From NCBI GenBank assembly GCA_964394395.1, contig CAYMWV010000004.1, positions 1-59,884 on the forward strand: a DNA stretch of 59,884 nt. The letters run 5' to 3'. The position numbers and the translations under genes were made by a program. Of this stretch, positions 16,275 to 24,202 are shown one piece after another; within the stretch, counting starts at the first letter, position 1, and each line of letters begins with the position of its first letter. A model generated the notes under the pieces. It worked only from the letters and a program-made list of their open reading frames with translations. It was not told where the DNA came from and did not search any database. The stretch comes from Sediminispirochaeta sp964394395. GTDB lineage: Bacteria > Spirochaetota > Spirochaetia > DSM-16054 > Sediminispirochaetaceae.

Positions 16275-17177
16275 TCAATCCCAATTGGGATCTGAATATT
16301 GAGAAAACCACCGGTGTAGCACAATTCCGGCAGCTACCGCCACATTTATCGAGCCCTTGAGCCCACCAGTTGCAACAGATACAACCATTCCGGAGACTCT
16401 TGCCCGATCCAGTAAGGGAGGGGAGATTCCCAGCTCTTCAGAACCGAGGAGTAGAATCCCTGCGGGAGGAAAATGGAAGCTGTTCAAATCGGTCCCCCCG
16501 GTTTCTACCGCAATAAGAGGGAGGTTTTGCCGGTTGGATAGCTCAATACAGGACTCTCCTTCCACGATACTCCAGGGAATGGAGGCGATACAGCCCATGG
16601 AGCTGCGCTGAGCCCGGGGATGGGAGGGATCAGCTCCACCGGGAGCAATCAGAATCTCCTCTACTCCGAAGGACTCGGCAGTTCTAAATATGGTGCCAAT
16701 GTTGAAGGGTGAGCGTATCCCGTCCAGGAAAAGCTTTATGGGAAGAAGCTGTCGTTTTTCAGCGTCAGCGGATGATAGATGGGAAGGCAGGGGAGGAAAA
16801 AGATCCCAATCCGCAGGGGCCGCTCCGGTAGAAAGAAGCAGCTGGTGTCTGAGATGGTTGCATGTGAAAAGCAGCTGTGTAAAAGCCTCCCCAGAGAAGC
16901 GCCCGGAACTCTCCCCAGAGCTATCCATAGCCACCTCAGCCTCTTTCAGAAGGGTAGAAAGGGTCCGGGCATCACCCTGCAACTCCTTCCGGACCACCGC
17001 ATCATCAGCTATCGAGCTTGCCAACTCCCTGAAATAGTGCAAGTCAATATGGTGGAACTCAGCAGAAGCAGGACATCTACCGGATCGTAAAAGCTCTTCA
17101 AGAAGCCGCAAGAGGCGGGGGTATTTCCTCAATCTGGTCCCTTCTGGAAGAGAGAGGAGTTTTCGTATTCCAATCAC
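16275..17177 (-). CDS. TrmH/SpoU-family RNA 2'-O-methyltransferase
   Basis: Predicted SAM-dependent methyltransferase of rRNA or tRNA ribose. The C-terminal 160 residues form the SPOUT knot with the three family motifs: 'IRSPFNIGTIFRTAESFG' (motif 1), 'LLGSEELGIS' (motif 2) and 'LKGSINVAVAAGI' (motif 3, normally with SLNVSVA). The N-terminal 130 residues are helical and do not resemble the usual L7Ae-like substrate domain, so the target RNA cannot be named. 300 aa in total. Upstream is the alcohol-dehydrogenase-like gene with a 63-bp gap; the two may share a transcript. The shared terminator region at 16231-16267 separates it from the glutaredoxin gene. Confidence 0.85.
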   Translation of the reverse strand: MIGIRKLLSLPEGTRLRKYPRLLRLLEELLRSGRCPASAEFHHIDLHYFRELASSIADDAVVRKELQGDARTLSTLLKEAEVAMDSSGESSGRFSGEAFTQLLFTCNHLRHQLLLSTGAAPADWDLFPPLPSHLSSADAEKRQLLPIKLFLDGIRSPFNIGTIFRTAESFGVEEILIAPGGADPSHPRAQRSSMGCIASIPWSIVEGESCIELSNRQNLPLIAVETGGTDLNSFHFPPAGILLLGSEELGISPPLLDRARVSGMVVSVATGGLKGSINVAVAAGIVLHRWFSQYSDPNWD

Positions 17178-17240
17178 CTCTGTGTCACCTCTTCTCTTGA
17201 ACCACGCCCCGGCAAAAGAGAGCCCTGGTAACAGTCATCC

Positions 17241-18386
17241 TTAAAAGGCAAGCCGTAAAAGCTCAAGCAGATCCTCACCGGAGATGGGGGCAGGGCCGTT
17301 GGAAAGGAAGGGAAGCTCTCTGGCCATAGATACAATATCACCGAAATCTTCCTTTTTAACCCCCAACTCCTGGAGCCGCCCCGGGAGGTCATGACTCCCC
17401 AGGGAGTTTCTCAGCCTGTCAACCGTCCGGTCCGCAGCAGCAACCACCGAAAGGCCCTTCAGATTCTCACCCAGGATATTACCCATCCGGGAAACCTTCT
17501 CAGGGGCCACCCGCAAGCCATATTCCAGCATATGGGGAAGCAAGACTGTAGAGACCACCGACTTGGGGAGGCTGCGGTGCACACCGATCGACCAGGAGAG
17601 GGCAGTTCCCGCTCCGGGACTGCCGGAAAGGGTTCCAAAGGCGTTAAAGAGGGCTGACTGGGCCGCAAAAAAGGAAGCTTCTTCCTCCCGTTTCTGCTGA
17701 AGCGATTCAATTGATCCGAGAGCAAGAGCCACCGCCTTGAGGAAATGGGTCTCGGACATAAAACTGTTCTTTCCGGAAAGGTAGCCCTCTACCGAGAGGA
17801 GAAGGGTATCCAACAGGACCGCAATCCGATATTTCGCCGTTACACTCTCCAGCAGCTCCGGATCCATAAAAAGGGCGTAGGGGTAGAGACCGGTACGATG
17901 GAGCATTACCGGTGCCCCTTTTCGCGCATCCACCATCATCAAAGAGCTGGATAGCGCCCAGGGATGCCTTAGCACACCGGGAATCTCGATGTAGGGAAGA
18001 GCTTCCCAATCCGGAGAGGTACCGGAGAGGATATCATCCACCCGAAAGGGACCAGGGGCTGCCAGGGCGGTCATCCGGGCGATACTAAGGGCCCGCATTC
18101 CGCCAAAACCAAGAACCCCGTGAAGACGGCTGACCTTGGCCAGTTCAACCGCCTCTTCTGCGCTTCTGCTGTCACTATGGAGGGGTAGATCGGTAAAGAC
18201 CATAACCTCTCCACCGTTATCTTCGATGAGGGTGCGTATCTTGTTTACCCCCGGAGATCCAGCCAGGGTGCCATCGGTGATAAGCAGAAAACGGTTCCCA
18301 AGTTTCTCTGCGATTTCCGGTAGATGCCGTAAAGCTCCGGGAGAACAGAAGATTCTACTTGGAATATAAAGCGATAGATCCTGCAT
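17241..18386 (-). CDS. Iron-containing alcohol dehydrogenase homologue with degraded active site
   Basis: Overall order and length (381 aa) fit group III Fe-dependent alcohol dehydrogenases: 'YIPSRIFCSPGAL' start, Rossmann-like 'RFLLITDGTL', helical C-terminal domain with 'VLLPHMLEYGLRVAPEK'. The catalytic features are mostly lost. The NAD-binding 'GGGSxxD' reads 'GFGGMRALS'. The metal-binding 'DALxHxxE' reads 'DTLLLSVE' (Asp kept, His lost). Of the two later His ligands only the one in 'GVHRSL' remains. It may therefore be a non-enzymatic or re-purposed paralogue. AAGGAGG precedes ATG 18386. Upstream lies the 16-bp repeat array. I am confident of the family, not of any activity. Confidence 0.7.
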   Translation of the reverse strand: MQDLSLYIPSRIFCSPGALRHLPEIAEKLGNRFLLITDGTLAGSPGVNKIRTLIEDNGGEVMVFTDLPLHSDSRSAEEAVELAKVSRLHGVLGFGGMRALSIARMTALAAPGPFRVDDILSGTSPDWEALPYIEIPGVLRHPWALSSSLMMVDARKGAPVMLHRTGLYPYALFMDPELLESVTAKYRIAVLLDTLLLSVEGYLSGKNSFMSETHFLKAVALALGSIESLQQKREEEASFFAAQSALFNAFGTLSGSPGAGTALSWSIGVHRSLPKSVVSTVLLPHMLEYGLRVAPEKVSRMGNILGENLKGLSVVAAADRTVDRLRNSLGSHDLPGRLQELGVKKEDFGDIVSMARELPFLSNGPAPISGEDLLELLRLAF

Positions 18387-18474
18387 AGGCTTCCTCCTTC
18401 TTCCTCCCTATCACTATGATGATTAAGAGCCCGCACTGCAAGGGGAGGCCGGGTATATGCGAAGCTGACGTTGA

Positions 18475-18558
18475 CGGTCCCAGGGCAACTTTGATGGTCC
18501 TGGGTCAAAGTGGTCCTGGGACAAAGTGGTCCTGGGTCAAAGTGGTCCTGGGACAAAA
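18475..18558. repeat. 16-bp intergenic tandem array
   Basis: Four exact-length units TGGTCCTGGG(T/A)CAAAG run from 18495 to 18558, with a diverged fifth at 18475-18494. The variable base alternates T, A, T, A, giving a 32-bp higher-order period. Each unit contains the near-palindrome GTCC-TG-GGAC. The array lies between the flgM terminator and the dehydrogenase-like gene, inside that gene's presumed promoter region. Confidence 0.95.
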
Positions 18559-18560
18559 AG

Positions 18561-18586
18561 AAAAAAAAGCCGCCCTCAGGGCGGCC
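18561..18586 (-). terminator. Rho-independent terminator of flgM
   Basis: On the minus strand GCCGCCC (18585-18579) and GGGCGGC (18575-18569) form a 7-bp GC stem with a 3-nt loop, followed by eight T (18568-18561). Confidence 0.92.
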
Positions 18587-18623
18587 ATATATGCTTGCTT
18601 ATGAATAAAAGAGATCAGGTAGA

Positions 18624-18911
18624 TCAGGATATTCCGAATACGTCCATGACGGATTCAGCTACGGAATTGAGTACGGTATCGTTGATATAATTGGGATCTT
18701 CAAGCTTCCGGCGGACCTCTTCAATCCGATCCATCCGAACATCCGGACTCTGCTTTACCGTTTCCACCACCTTGTATACTTCGGCCATGGTCTTCGCATC
18801 ATTTGAGATGGAAATAGAGTCCTTTTCCCCCGGTTTTACCGGTTTTTCCGTTCTGTTGCTTTTCGCCGGTTTGTTAACCGGATCAACTGGTCCTAATCTC
18901 TCAATATTCAT
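18624..18911 (-). CDS. flgM: FlgM-like anti-sigma-28 factor
   Basis: Small (95 aa), largely disordered-looking protein with the FlgM pattern: a Lys/Pro-rich N-terminal half containing 'DSISISNDAK' and a C-terminal helical half, 'RMDRIEEVRRKLEDPNYI', that would grip FliA. It would hold back late flagellar genes until the hook-basal body exports it. No other flagellar gene is in the window. A candidate sigma-28 promoter lies 25 bp upstream (18936-18962), consistent with FliA-dependent self-control, and a strong terminator follows, so it is a single-gene unit placed just after rsmI. Confidence 0.78.
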   Translation of the reverse strand: MNIERLGPVDPVNKPAKSNRTEKPVKPGEKDSISISNDAKTMAEVYKVVETVKQSPDVRMDRIEEVRRKLEDPNYINDTVLNSVAESVMDVFGIS

Positions 18912-18935
18912 ATCCGATCCTACCTTTCATCCTAT

Positions 18936-18962
18936 TTATCGGATGATTCTCCTATAATATTA
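18936..18962 (-). promoter_or_regulatory. Candidate sigma-28 (FliA) promoter of flgM
   Basis: Minus-strand TCCGATAA (18943-18936) matches the FliA -10 GCCGATAA in 7 of 8 bases. Eleven bases upstream is TAATATTA (18962-18955), a weak match to TAAAGTTT. The -35 half is poor, so confidence rests on the -10 and on the biology of flgM. Confidence 0.45.
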
Positions 18963-19646
18963 ACGCTTTTTCTTCCCGGATACAAGGATTACAAGCTCTC
19001 CTTTGATCGATTGACGGGAAGAAAAGGCCTCAAAGAGTGCAAAAGCGCTCCCTTCAACATACTCTTCATGCATTTTGGTCATCTCCCTGCCTATTAGTAC
19101 TTGCCGCTGTGGTTCTAGATCGGCTAAATCGGCTAAAAGCTTGACTATTCTGTGGGGAGATTCATAGAGAATAAAACTTTCTCCCCCCTCCAGGAGCTCC
19201 TGAATTCGCTTCTTCCTCTTCCCCGTTTTGGGACTGGTAAACCCGTCAAACCGCACGCCTCGACCGGAAAAAGAGGCCACACTCAGGAGGGTGGTGAGGG
19301 CGGAAACACCGGGGATGGGAAGAATGGGAAGATCCTCCTGCCGGACCATTCTGATCAAAGTAGCTCCGGGATCGCTCACTCCGGGGGTTCCCGCATCACT
19401 CACATAGGCCACATCCTGATCATCCTGAAGCAGTTCGATGATCCGTTCCGCTGCAGCAGCCTCATTGTGGGACCTGCAGCTTAGTAGCGGCTTCTTTATC
19501 TCATAGTGGTTCAACAGCTTCAGGGTGTGTCGGGTATCCTCACAGGCGATAACATCCACTTCCTTCAGTGTTTTCAGGGCCCGAAAGGTGATGTCCGATA
19601 GATTCCCAATGGGGGTGGCTACTACAAAAAGGGTTCCACTCCCCAT
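18960..19646 (-). CDS. rsmI: 16S rRNA (cytidine-1402-2'-O)-methyltransferase RsmI
   Basis: Tetrapyrrole-methylase-fold enzyme that 2'-O-methylates C1402 in the ribosomal P site. Diagnostic motifs are present in order: 'LFVVATPIGNLSDIT' at the N-terminus, 'DVIACEDTRHTLKLL', 'AYVSDAGTPGVSDPG' and 'IPGVSALTTLLSVA', followed by 'FDGFTSPKTGKRKKR' and 'FILYESPHRI'. 228 aa, slightly shorter than E. coli RsmI because it lacks the extra C-terminal tail. The start lies 2 bp after the stop of the MBL-fold gene, so they are co-transcribed. Confidence 0.96.
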   Translation of the reverse strand: MGSGTLFVVATPIGNLSDITFRALKTLKEVDVIACEDTRHTLKLLNHYEIKKPLLSCRSHNEAAAAERIIELLQDDQDVAYVSDAGTPGVSDPGATLIRMVRQEDLPILPIPGVSALTTLLSVASFSGRGVRFDGFTSPKTGKRKKRIQELLEGGESFILYESPHRIVKLLADLADLEPQRQVLIGREMTKMHEEYVEGSAFALFEAFSSRQSIKGELVILVSGKKKR

Positions 19647-19648
19647 GA

Positions 19649-20641
19649 TCAGGCGCCTTCCAGAGGATAGACAAAGCTAGCCCCGCATCGCAGGGGAAAG
19701 AAGCCGGGAAGTGCCTCTCCCAGGTACTTTTCCGTCTCTTCTCCAGTGCAATGGTTTAAGCCGATCCAGCGAAGGCCCAGCTCCTGGAAAGTGCTGATTA
19801 CCTTTGCCAGCCTTTTCTTATCGGCCCGAAGGAGGTGGCTGCCACCGAGCAGAACAGAGGGCCCCCGGCCGAAGGATTCGGCCACCGAGGCAACCATATT
19901 GGCAATACCTGGATGGCTGCAACCCACAATCATCATCAGCTCTCCACCCCTTCCAGTTTCTATCACCAGGGAAACCTCATCGTTAAAGCGATCCCGGGAG
20001 AAACCGCTTGGAGAGGAGGGATCGGAGATCATGAAGCGGGGGGTGACTACATCTCCCTCCACGCTTCTGGAAAAGCCGCTCACCAGATGCACCCCCGGAA
20101 GAATTTCCTTGCGGATGAAAGAGGGGCCTTCAGGGAAAGGTTCAGGGGAGGTTCCAGGGGATGGGGGTGAGGAGGCTGCAGCCATTGAGGAGGAGTTCTC
20201 ATCGTCATCTTCTTTCTCCCCAAGCTCGTGAATATCCACCCAAAAATAGGAAACTTGGTGCCAGGAGAAGGGGTTACCGTTGTAATAGTAGAGTCCCTCG
20301 ATATCGGAACTGCTGTATTTAGGGGTAGAAAAGCCCTCTCCGCACCAAAGAGGAGGCTTTGCTCCGGGTTCTGGAGCGTGCTCCTCAAATTCCCGATAAA
20401 AAGGTAACACGCCACCGGAGTGGTCGTAGTGCCCGTGGCTAAGAACAAGAAGATCTGCGGAGAAGGGATCGATCCCCGTTAAAGGTGCATTCTCCAAAAA
20501 CATCCCGGTTGAACCGGTATCAAAAAGGATCCGCCCCCCGGGAGTCTCGATAAAGAAAGAGAGCCCATGTTCGGTCTTCAGGGCGGAGTTCCCCCCCAGC
20601 CGATCTTCCATCAATACAGTAACCTTTACAGTAGGAATCAT
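19649..20641 (-). CDS. Metallo-beta-lactamase-fold hydrolase
   Basis: Binuclear-metal hydrolase of the subgroup annotated as methanopterin beta-RFAP-synthase-like (these names are historical; substrates are mostly unknown). Motifs: 'GRILFDTGSTGMF', 'VLSHGHYDHSGG' (metal ligands HxHxDH), 'VGCSHPGIANM', 'LLGGSHLL' and 'GLNHCTGEE'. A low-complexity insert of about 35 residues rich in Ser, Pro, Asp and Glu interrupts the middle (coding DNA near 20130-20220), probably a surface loop. 330 aa. First gene of a two-gene unit with rsmI. Fold is certain; substrate is not. Confidence 0.85.
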   Translation of the reverse strand: MIPTVKVTVLMEDRLGGNSALKTEHGLSFFIETPGGRILFDTGSTGMFLENAPLTGIDPFSADLLVLSHGHYDHSGGVLPFYREFEEHAPEPGAKPPLWCGEGFSTPKYSSSDIEGLYYYNGNPFSWHQVSYFWVDIHELGEKEDDDENSSSMAAASSPPSPGTSPEPFPEGPSFIRKEILPGVHLVSGFSRSVEGDVVTPRFMISDPSSPSGFSRDRFNDEVSLVIETGRGGELMMIVGCSHPGIANMVASVAESFGRGPSVLLGGSHLLRADKKRLAKVISTFQELGLRWIGLNHCTGEETEKYLGEALPGFFPLRCGASFVYPLEGA

Positions 20642-20711
20642 GCCCCTATCATACCACGACGCCCTTTTTCTTGCTATTGCAGTTTTCCCCTATTCGGGGT
20701 AACAAGAAGAG

Positions 20712-21161
20712 GTGGAGAAACTACTAACTGCCCTTGCATCGATCACGCTCATTACCCTTTTGGTGATGATCCTGTCCCGGCGGCATAGGGGGGACCAATA
20801 TGGCCAGAGGGAGCAGAGACCGGGCAGACAAGAGTGCGGAGAGCTGCGGGGAGGAAAGCCGGAGCCTGAACTGAACGGGAAGCATTGCCCTCTCTGCGGG
20901 AGCGCTCTCTACCGGGGAGAATCGGTAAAATCGGTGCTTTATCCCAAAAGCGGAGGAGCGCCGGACCGGCTGATGGAGATTCATGGATGCCCCCACTGTT
21001 ACCCGCCTCCGGGAAAGGAGAAGCGGATTTGCCCGGTCTGTAAAAAGATGGTCCCCCTGGAGGGCGATGTGGTGGCCCGGGTCTTTGACAAACAGGAACG
21101 GCGCCATGTCCACGTTTTAGGCTGCAGCAGATGCTATCGGAGGCAGGGACCGCCAGGATAG
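20712..21161 (+). CDS. Membrane-anchored double zinc-ribbon protein
   Basis: 149 residues from a GTG start. One N-terminal membrane helix ('LASITLITLLVMILS') is followed by an Arg/Gly/Glu-rich linker. Two Cys-pair modules then follow: 'CPLCGSALYRGE' with 'CPHCYPP', and 'CPVCKKMV' with 'CSRCYRR'. Eight cysteines in four CxxC knuckles would bind two zinc ions. The ribbons recall rubredoxin-like or transcription zinc ribbons, but I recognise no specific family. Flanked by divergent and convergent genes, so monocistronic. Function unknown; cytoplasmic placement of the ribbons is likely from the positive residues after the helix. Confidence 0.6.
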   Translation: MEKLLTALASITLITLLVMILSRRHRGDQYGQREQRPGRQECGELRGGKPEPELNGKHCPLCGSALYRGESVKSVLYPKSGGAPDRLMEIHGCPHCYPPPGKEKRICPVCKKMVPLEGDVVARVFDKQERRHVHVLGCSRCYRRQGPPG

Positions 21162-21196
21162 GTAGCCAGGATAGGTCGCAGGATAAGGAGAGGCTT

Positions 21197-21961
21197 TCAT
21201 TCCCCCGGCTGCTTTACATCCCTGGAGGGAATCTCCACCGATTCCCCCAGGAACCGGGGACCGGTCCCTAAAAGATAGAGATCGAGGATCGCCTTTACCC
21301 GGGCAAAATACTCCCGCAGCCGTACCTTCGCCCCTGGTGTGCCCCCCACATCCTTTGCGTTGTAAGCGTAGGCATCAATTCCGAATTTTTGGGCGATAAA
21401 GAGGGCCCGCTCGTTATGAAAGCGTTGGCTGACGATGATAAACTGCTCCTGACCAAACACCTCCCGACAGCGGACCACCGAGTCAAGGGTTCTGAATCCG
21501 GCATAATCAAGGACTATTCGCCCCTTCTCCACCCCCATCTCCTCTAAAGCCTTCTTCATTTCCACCGGTTCATTATAGGAGAATCGTTCATTATCCCCAC
21601 TTACAATGAGATAGCTGACCACACCCCGGTCCAGCAGCTCCTTGGCAGCCTCTAATCGAAAACGAAAATAGAGGTTCACTCTTCCCCCGGGGAGGTAGCG
21701 GCTGGTCCCGAGAACCAGGGCGCTCTTCACCTTCGGAAGGCTCCCGGGATCGTCACTGGCCCTTGATCCTGCAGCCCGACCGACAATCCAATCGCTGAGC
21801 AAAAGTACCCCAAGGATCAGTAATATCAGGATGAGCATCATAGTCACCATTTTTCTCACCGTTTTCCCGGTACTCTTCCCTGCAGTACTCTTTCCTGCAG
21901 CGCTTTTTTCAGCTTTTCCCGCAGATTGTACCAGGCTTTTTGCCTTGCTGATCAGACTCAT
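21197..21961 (-). CDS. SanA/YdcF-family (DUF218) inner-membrane protein
   Basis: One membrane helix ('MLILILLILGVLLLSDWIVG') follows a 35-residue cytoplasmic tail. The DUF218 domain comes next, with the SanA pattern: 'ALVLGTSRYLPGGRVN', 'LIVSGDNERFSYNEP', 'IVLDYAGFRTLDSVVR', 'VSQRFHNERALFIA' and 'YNAKDV'. SanA proteins influence envelope permeability and vancomycin sensitivity in enteric bacteria; their chemistry is not established. The N-terminal tail contains AGKST repeats encoded by a 15-bp tandem duplication at 21870-21899. Divergent from aspS with a 70-bp gap. Confidence 0.82.
   Translation of the reverse strand: MSLISKAKSLVQSAGKAEKSAAGKSTAGKSTGKTVRKMVTMMLILILLILGVLLLSDWIVGRAAGSRASDDPGSLPKVKSALVLGTSRYLPGGRVNLYFRFRLEAAKELLDRGVVSYLIVSGDNERFSYNEPVEMKKALEEMGVEKGRIVLDYAGFRTLDSVVRCREVFGQEQFIIVSQRFHNERALFIAQKFGIDAYAYNAKDVGGTPGAKVRLREYFARVKAILDLYLLGTGPRFLGESVEIPSRDVKQPGE
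21870..21899. repeat. 15-bp tandem duplication in the SanA-like gene
   Basis: GTACTCTTCCCTGCA is followed directly by GTACTCTTTCCTGCA (one mismatch), with a decayed third unit beyond. On the coding strand it specifies AGKST twice. Confidence 0.85.
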
Positions 21962-22031
21962 AATTGAAGAGTGAGTATAGCCCGACTACCAGCGGCTTGA
22001 AAAGGGAGGCCCCATCATGTAGAGTCACTTT

Positions 22032-23816
22032 ATGGAAAAGATGAAACGGACCGCCACGTGCGGTGAACTGAACAAAGCGAGGGTGGGTGAGACAGTCACC
22101 CTGAACGGATGGGTCCACAGGAACCGGGATCACGGCGGCATCCATTTTATCAACCTCAGGGACCGCTACGGAATTACCCAGGTGGTGGTGGATGAAGATG
22201 CTTCCCCAGGCTTGAAAGAGGTAGCCCGGGATTTGAAGTTTGAATACTGTATCGCCGTGGTTGGTATGGTGAGGCAGCGGCCTGCGGAAATGGTCAACAA
22301 GGAGATGCCTAGCGGGGAGATTGAAGTGGCCGCCGGGCAGATTGAGCTCTTAAGCCGATGTGCCACTCTTCCTTTCATGATAGACGAAGAGAGCGACGCC
22401 AAGGAGGATCTGCGGCTTAAGTACCGGTTTCTGGACCTCCGCTCCCTCTCCATGCAGCGTAAGATCAAGTTGCGGACCGACGCTACCTTCGCTGTTCGGG
22501 AGTACCTGACAAGCCGGGGATTTATGGAGATTGAGACTCCCACGATGATAAAATCGACCCCCGAAGGGGCCAGGGACTTTCTGGTTCCCAGTCGGATCCA
22601 TCCGGGAAAGTTCTACGCCCTGCCCCAGAGCCCTCAGCTCTACAAACAGATTCTCATGGTATCCGGTTTTGACCGCTACTTTCAGATAGCCCACGCCTTT
22701 CGGGACGAGGACGCCCGGGGGGACCGGCAGCCGGAGCACACCCAGATCGACATGGAGATGAGTTTTGTCAACAAGGATGATGTCTTCGAGGTGGTAGAGG
22801 GAATGATGGCCCACACCTTTAAGAAAACCCTGGGAGTAGAACTGGAAACTCCTTTCCCCCGACTCGCTTACGACGACGCCATGAACCGCTTTGGCAGCGA
22901 TAAACCGGACCTTCGCTTCGACCTGGAGATACAGGATATCAGCAGCATCGCCGCAAAAAGCGGATTCAACGCCTTTACCTCAGTGATTGAAGGAGGGGGA
23001 TCAGTAAAAGCCCTGGTGGCTAGCGGTTGCTCCGACTACTCCAGAAAGCAGATCGGCGAGCTTGAAGAGGCTGCCAAGGTGTATAAAGCCAAGGGCCTTG
23101 CCTGGATGAAGATAGGCACCCAGGGGGCCGAAGGGGGTGTCTCCAAGTTCTTTGCCTCCGTCTCAGAGGAACTGATTGAGTCCCTGGGAGCAAAGAGCGG
23201 GGACCTGATCCTCATGGTGGGAGACAGCTGGAACGTCACCTGCAGCAGCCTTGGAGCGGTGAGAAACAAACTGGGCCGGGATCTGGGTCTGATCAAGCCG
23301 GGGGTCTTCAAATTCAGCTGGATCATCGACTTTCCCCTCTTCGAGTACAACGAGGAAGAGAAGCGGTGGGAGGCTGCCCATCACATGTTCACCATGCCCC
23401 AGGAGCACTATATGGAGAGCCTGGAGTCTGACCCTGGTTCGGTGAAGGGGGACCTCTACGACCTGGTCTGCAACGGTTTCGAACTGGCCTCCGGCTCTAT
23501 CAGGATACACGACCCGGAAATCCAGAAACGAATTTTCAACATTGTCGGCTTCTCCGAAGAGGAAGCGGAAAACCGCTTCGGTTTCCTCCTCAACGCCTTC
23601 CGTTACGGCCCGCCTCCCCACGGCGGCATCGCTCCGGGACTGGACCGGCTCATTATGATCATGGCCGAGGAAACCTCTATCAAGGAAGTAATCGCCTTCC
23701 CGAAAAACAACCAGGCCTACAGCCCCATGGATGACTGTCCCAGCAGCGTTGATGAGGATCAGCTGAAGATGCTGCACATAAAGCTGGATCTGCCGAAAGA
23801 AGGGGAGAGGGTGTGA
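22032..23816 (+). CDS. aspS: Aspartyl-tRNA synthetase
   Basis: Class II synthetase charging tRNA-Asp. The 594 residues match the bacterial type: N-terminal OB anticodon-binding domain ('VTLNGWVHRNRDHGGIHFI'), the 'FLDLRS' transition, motif 1/2 region with 'GARDFLVPSR', 'QSPQLYKQ' and 'AFRDEDARGDRQPEH', a GAD insertion in the middle, and motif 3 'GGIAPGLDRLIM'. Length and the GAD insert indicate bacterial AspRS. Discriminating versus non-discriminating type cannot be read here with confidence. It overlaps the downstream cupin gene by 4 bp (GTGA), so they are co-translated. Confidence 0.98.
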   Translation: MEKMKRTATCGELNKARVGETVTLNGWVHRNRDHGGIHFINLRDRYGITQVVVDEDASPGLKEVARDLKFEYCIAVVGMVRQRPAEMVNKEMPSGEIEVAAGQIELLSRCATLPFMIDEESDAKEDLRLKYRFLDLRSLSMQRKIKLRTDATFAVREYLTSRGFMEIETPTMIKSTPEGARDFLVPSRIHPGKFYALPQSPQLYKQILMVSGFDRYFQIAHAFRDEDARGDRQPEHTQIDMEMSFVNKDDVFEVVEGMMAHTFKKTLGVELETPFPRLAYDDAMNRFGSDKPDLRFDLEIQDISSIAAKSGFNAFTSVIEGGGSVKALVASGCSDYSRKQIGELEEAAKVYKAKGLAWMKIGTQGAEGGVSKFFASVSEELIESLGAKSGDLILMVGDSWNVTCSSLGAVRNKLGRDLGLIKPGVFKFSWIIDFPLFEYNEEEKRWEAAHHMFTMPQEHYMESLESDPGSVKGDLYDLVCNGFELASGSIRIHDPEIQKRIFNIVGFSEEEAENRFGFLLNAFRYGPPPHGGIAPGLDRLIMIMAEETSIKEVIAFPKNNQAYSPMDDCPSSVDEDQLKMLHIKLDLPKEGERV

Positions 23817-24196
23817 GCGCTAAACGAAAACTGGCCTTTTTGACTACCACCGAAGCGAAGGAAGGGCCGGAGGGGATCTTCCGGCGAAGCCTCTCCTACA
23901 ACGATGAAGCGATGACCTGTCACTTCCTTCTCAGCGAAGGAGCTTCCATCCCCCTGCACCACCATCCGGCGGTGCAGAATGGTTATGTACTCCGGGGAAA
24001 GGTTCGCTTCCTTCGGGGAAGGGCAGGATCAGATAGCAAGGAAACTGCAGATGCCGCCGACAGAGTCGAAAGCTCTTTTATTGCCGAAGCTGGTACCAGT
24101 TATATTTTCGATTCCCAAGAACCTCACGGAGCTGAGGTGATTGAAGAGGCGGAGGTGATAGAGTTTTTCACCCCCATGAGACCCGAATATCGGTAA
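23813..24196 (+). CDS. Cupin-domain protein
   Basis: 127-residue single-domain cupin. Motif 1 is visible as 'IPLHHHPAVQNGYVLRGKVRF', giving three successive His and a downstream Glu-less variant of the metal site. Motif 2 is 'YIFDSQEPHGAEV', with the second His. Metal binding is therefore likely. Starts with GTG in a 4-bp overlap with the aspS stop. Cupins this small may be isomerases, dioxygenases or ligand sensors; nothing narrows this one. Coupling to aspS may be simple operon economy. Confidence 0.75.
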   Translation: MSAKRKLAFLTTTEAKEGPEGIFRRSLSYNDEAMTCHFLLSEGASIPLHHHPAVQNGYVLRGKVRFLRGRAGSDSKETADAADRVESSFIAEAGTSYIFDSQEPHGAEVIEEAEVIEFFTPMRPEYR

Positions 24197-24202
24197 AAGC
24201 CA

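Noticed and set aside
18475..18558. CRISPR-like array
   Set aside because: The 16-bp units are contiguous without spacers and no cas gene is present; it is a simple tandem repeat.
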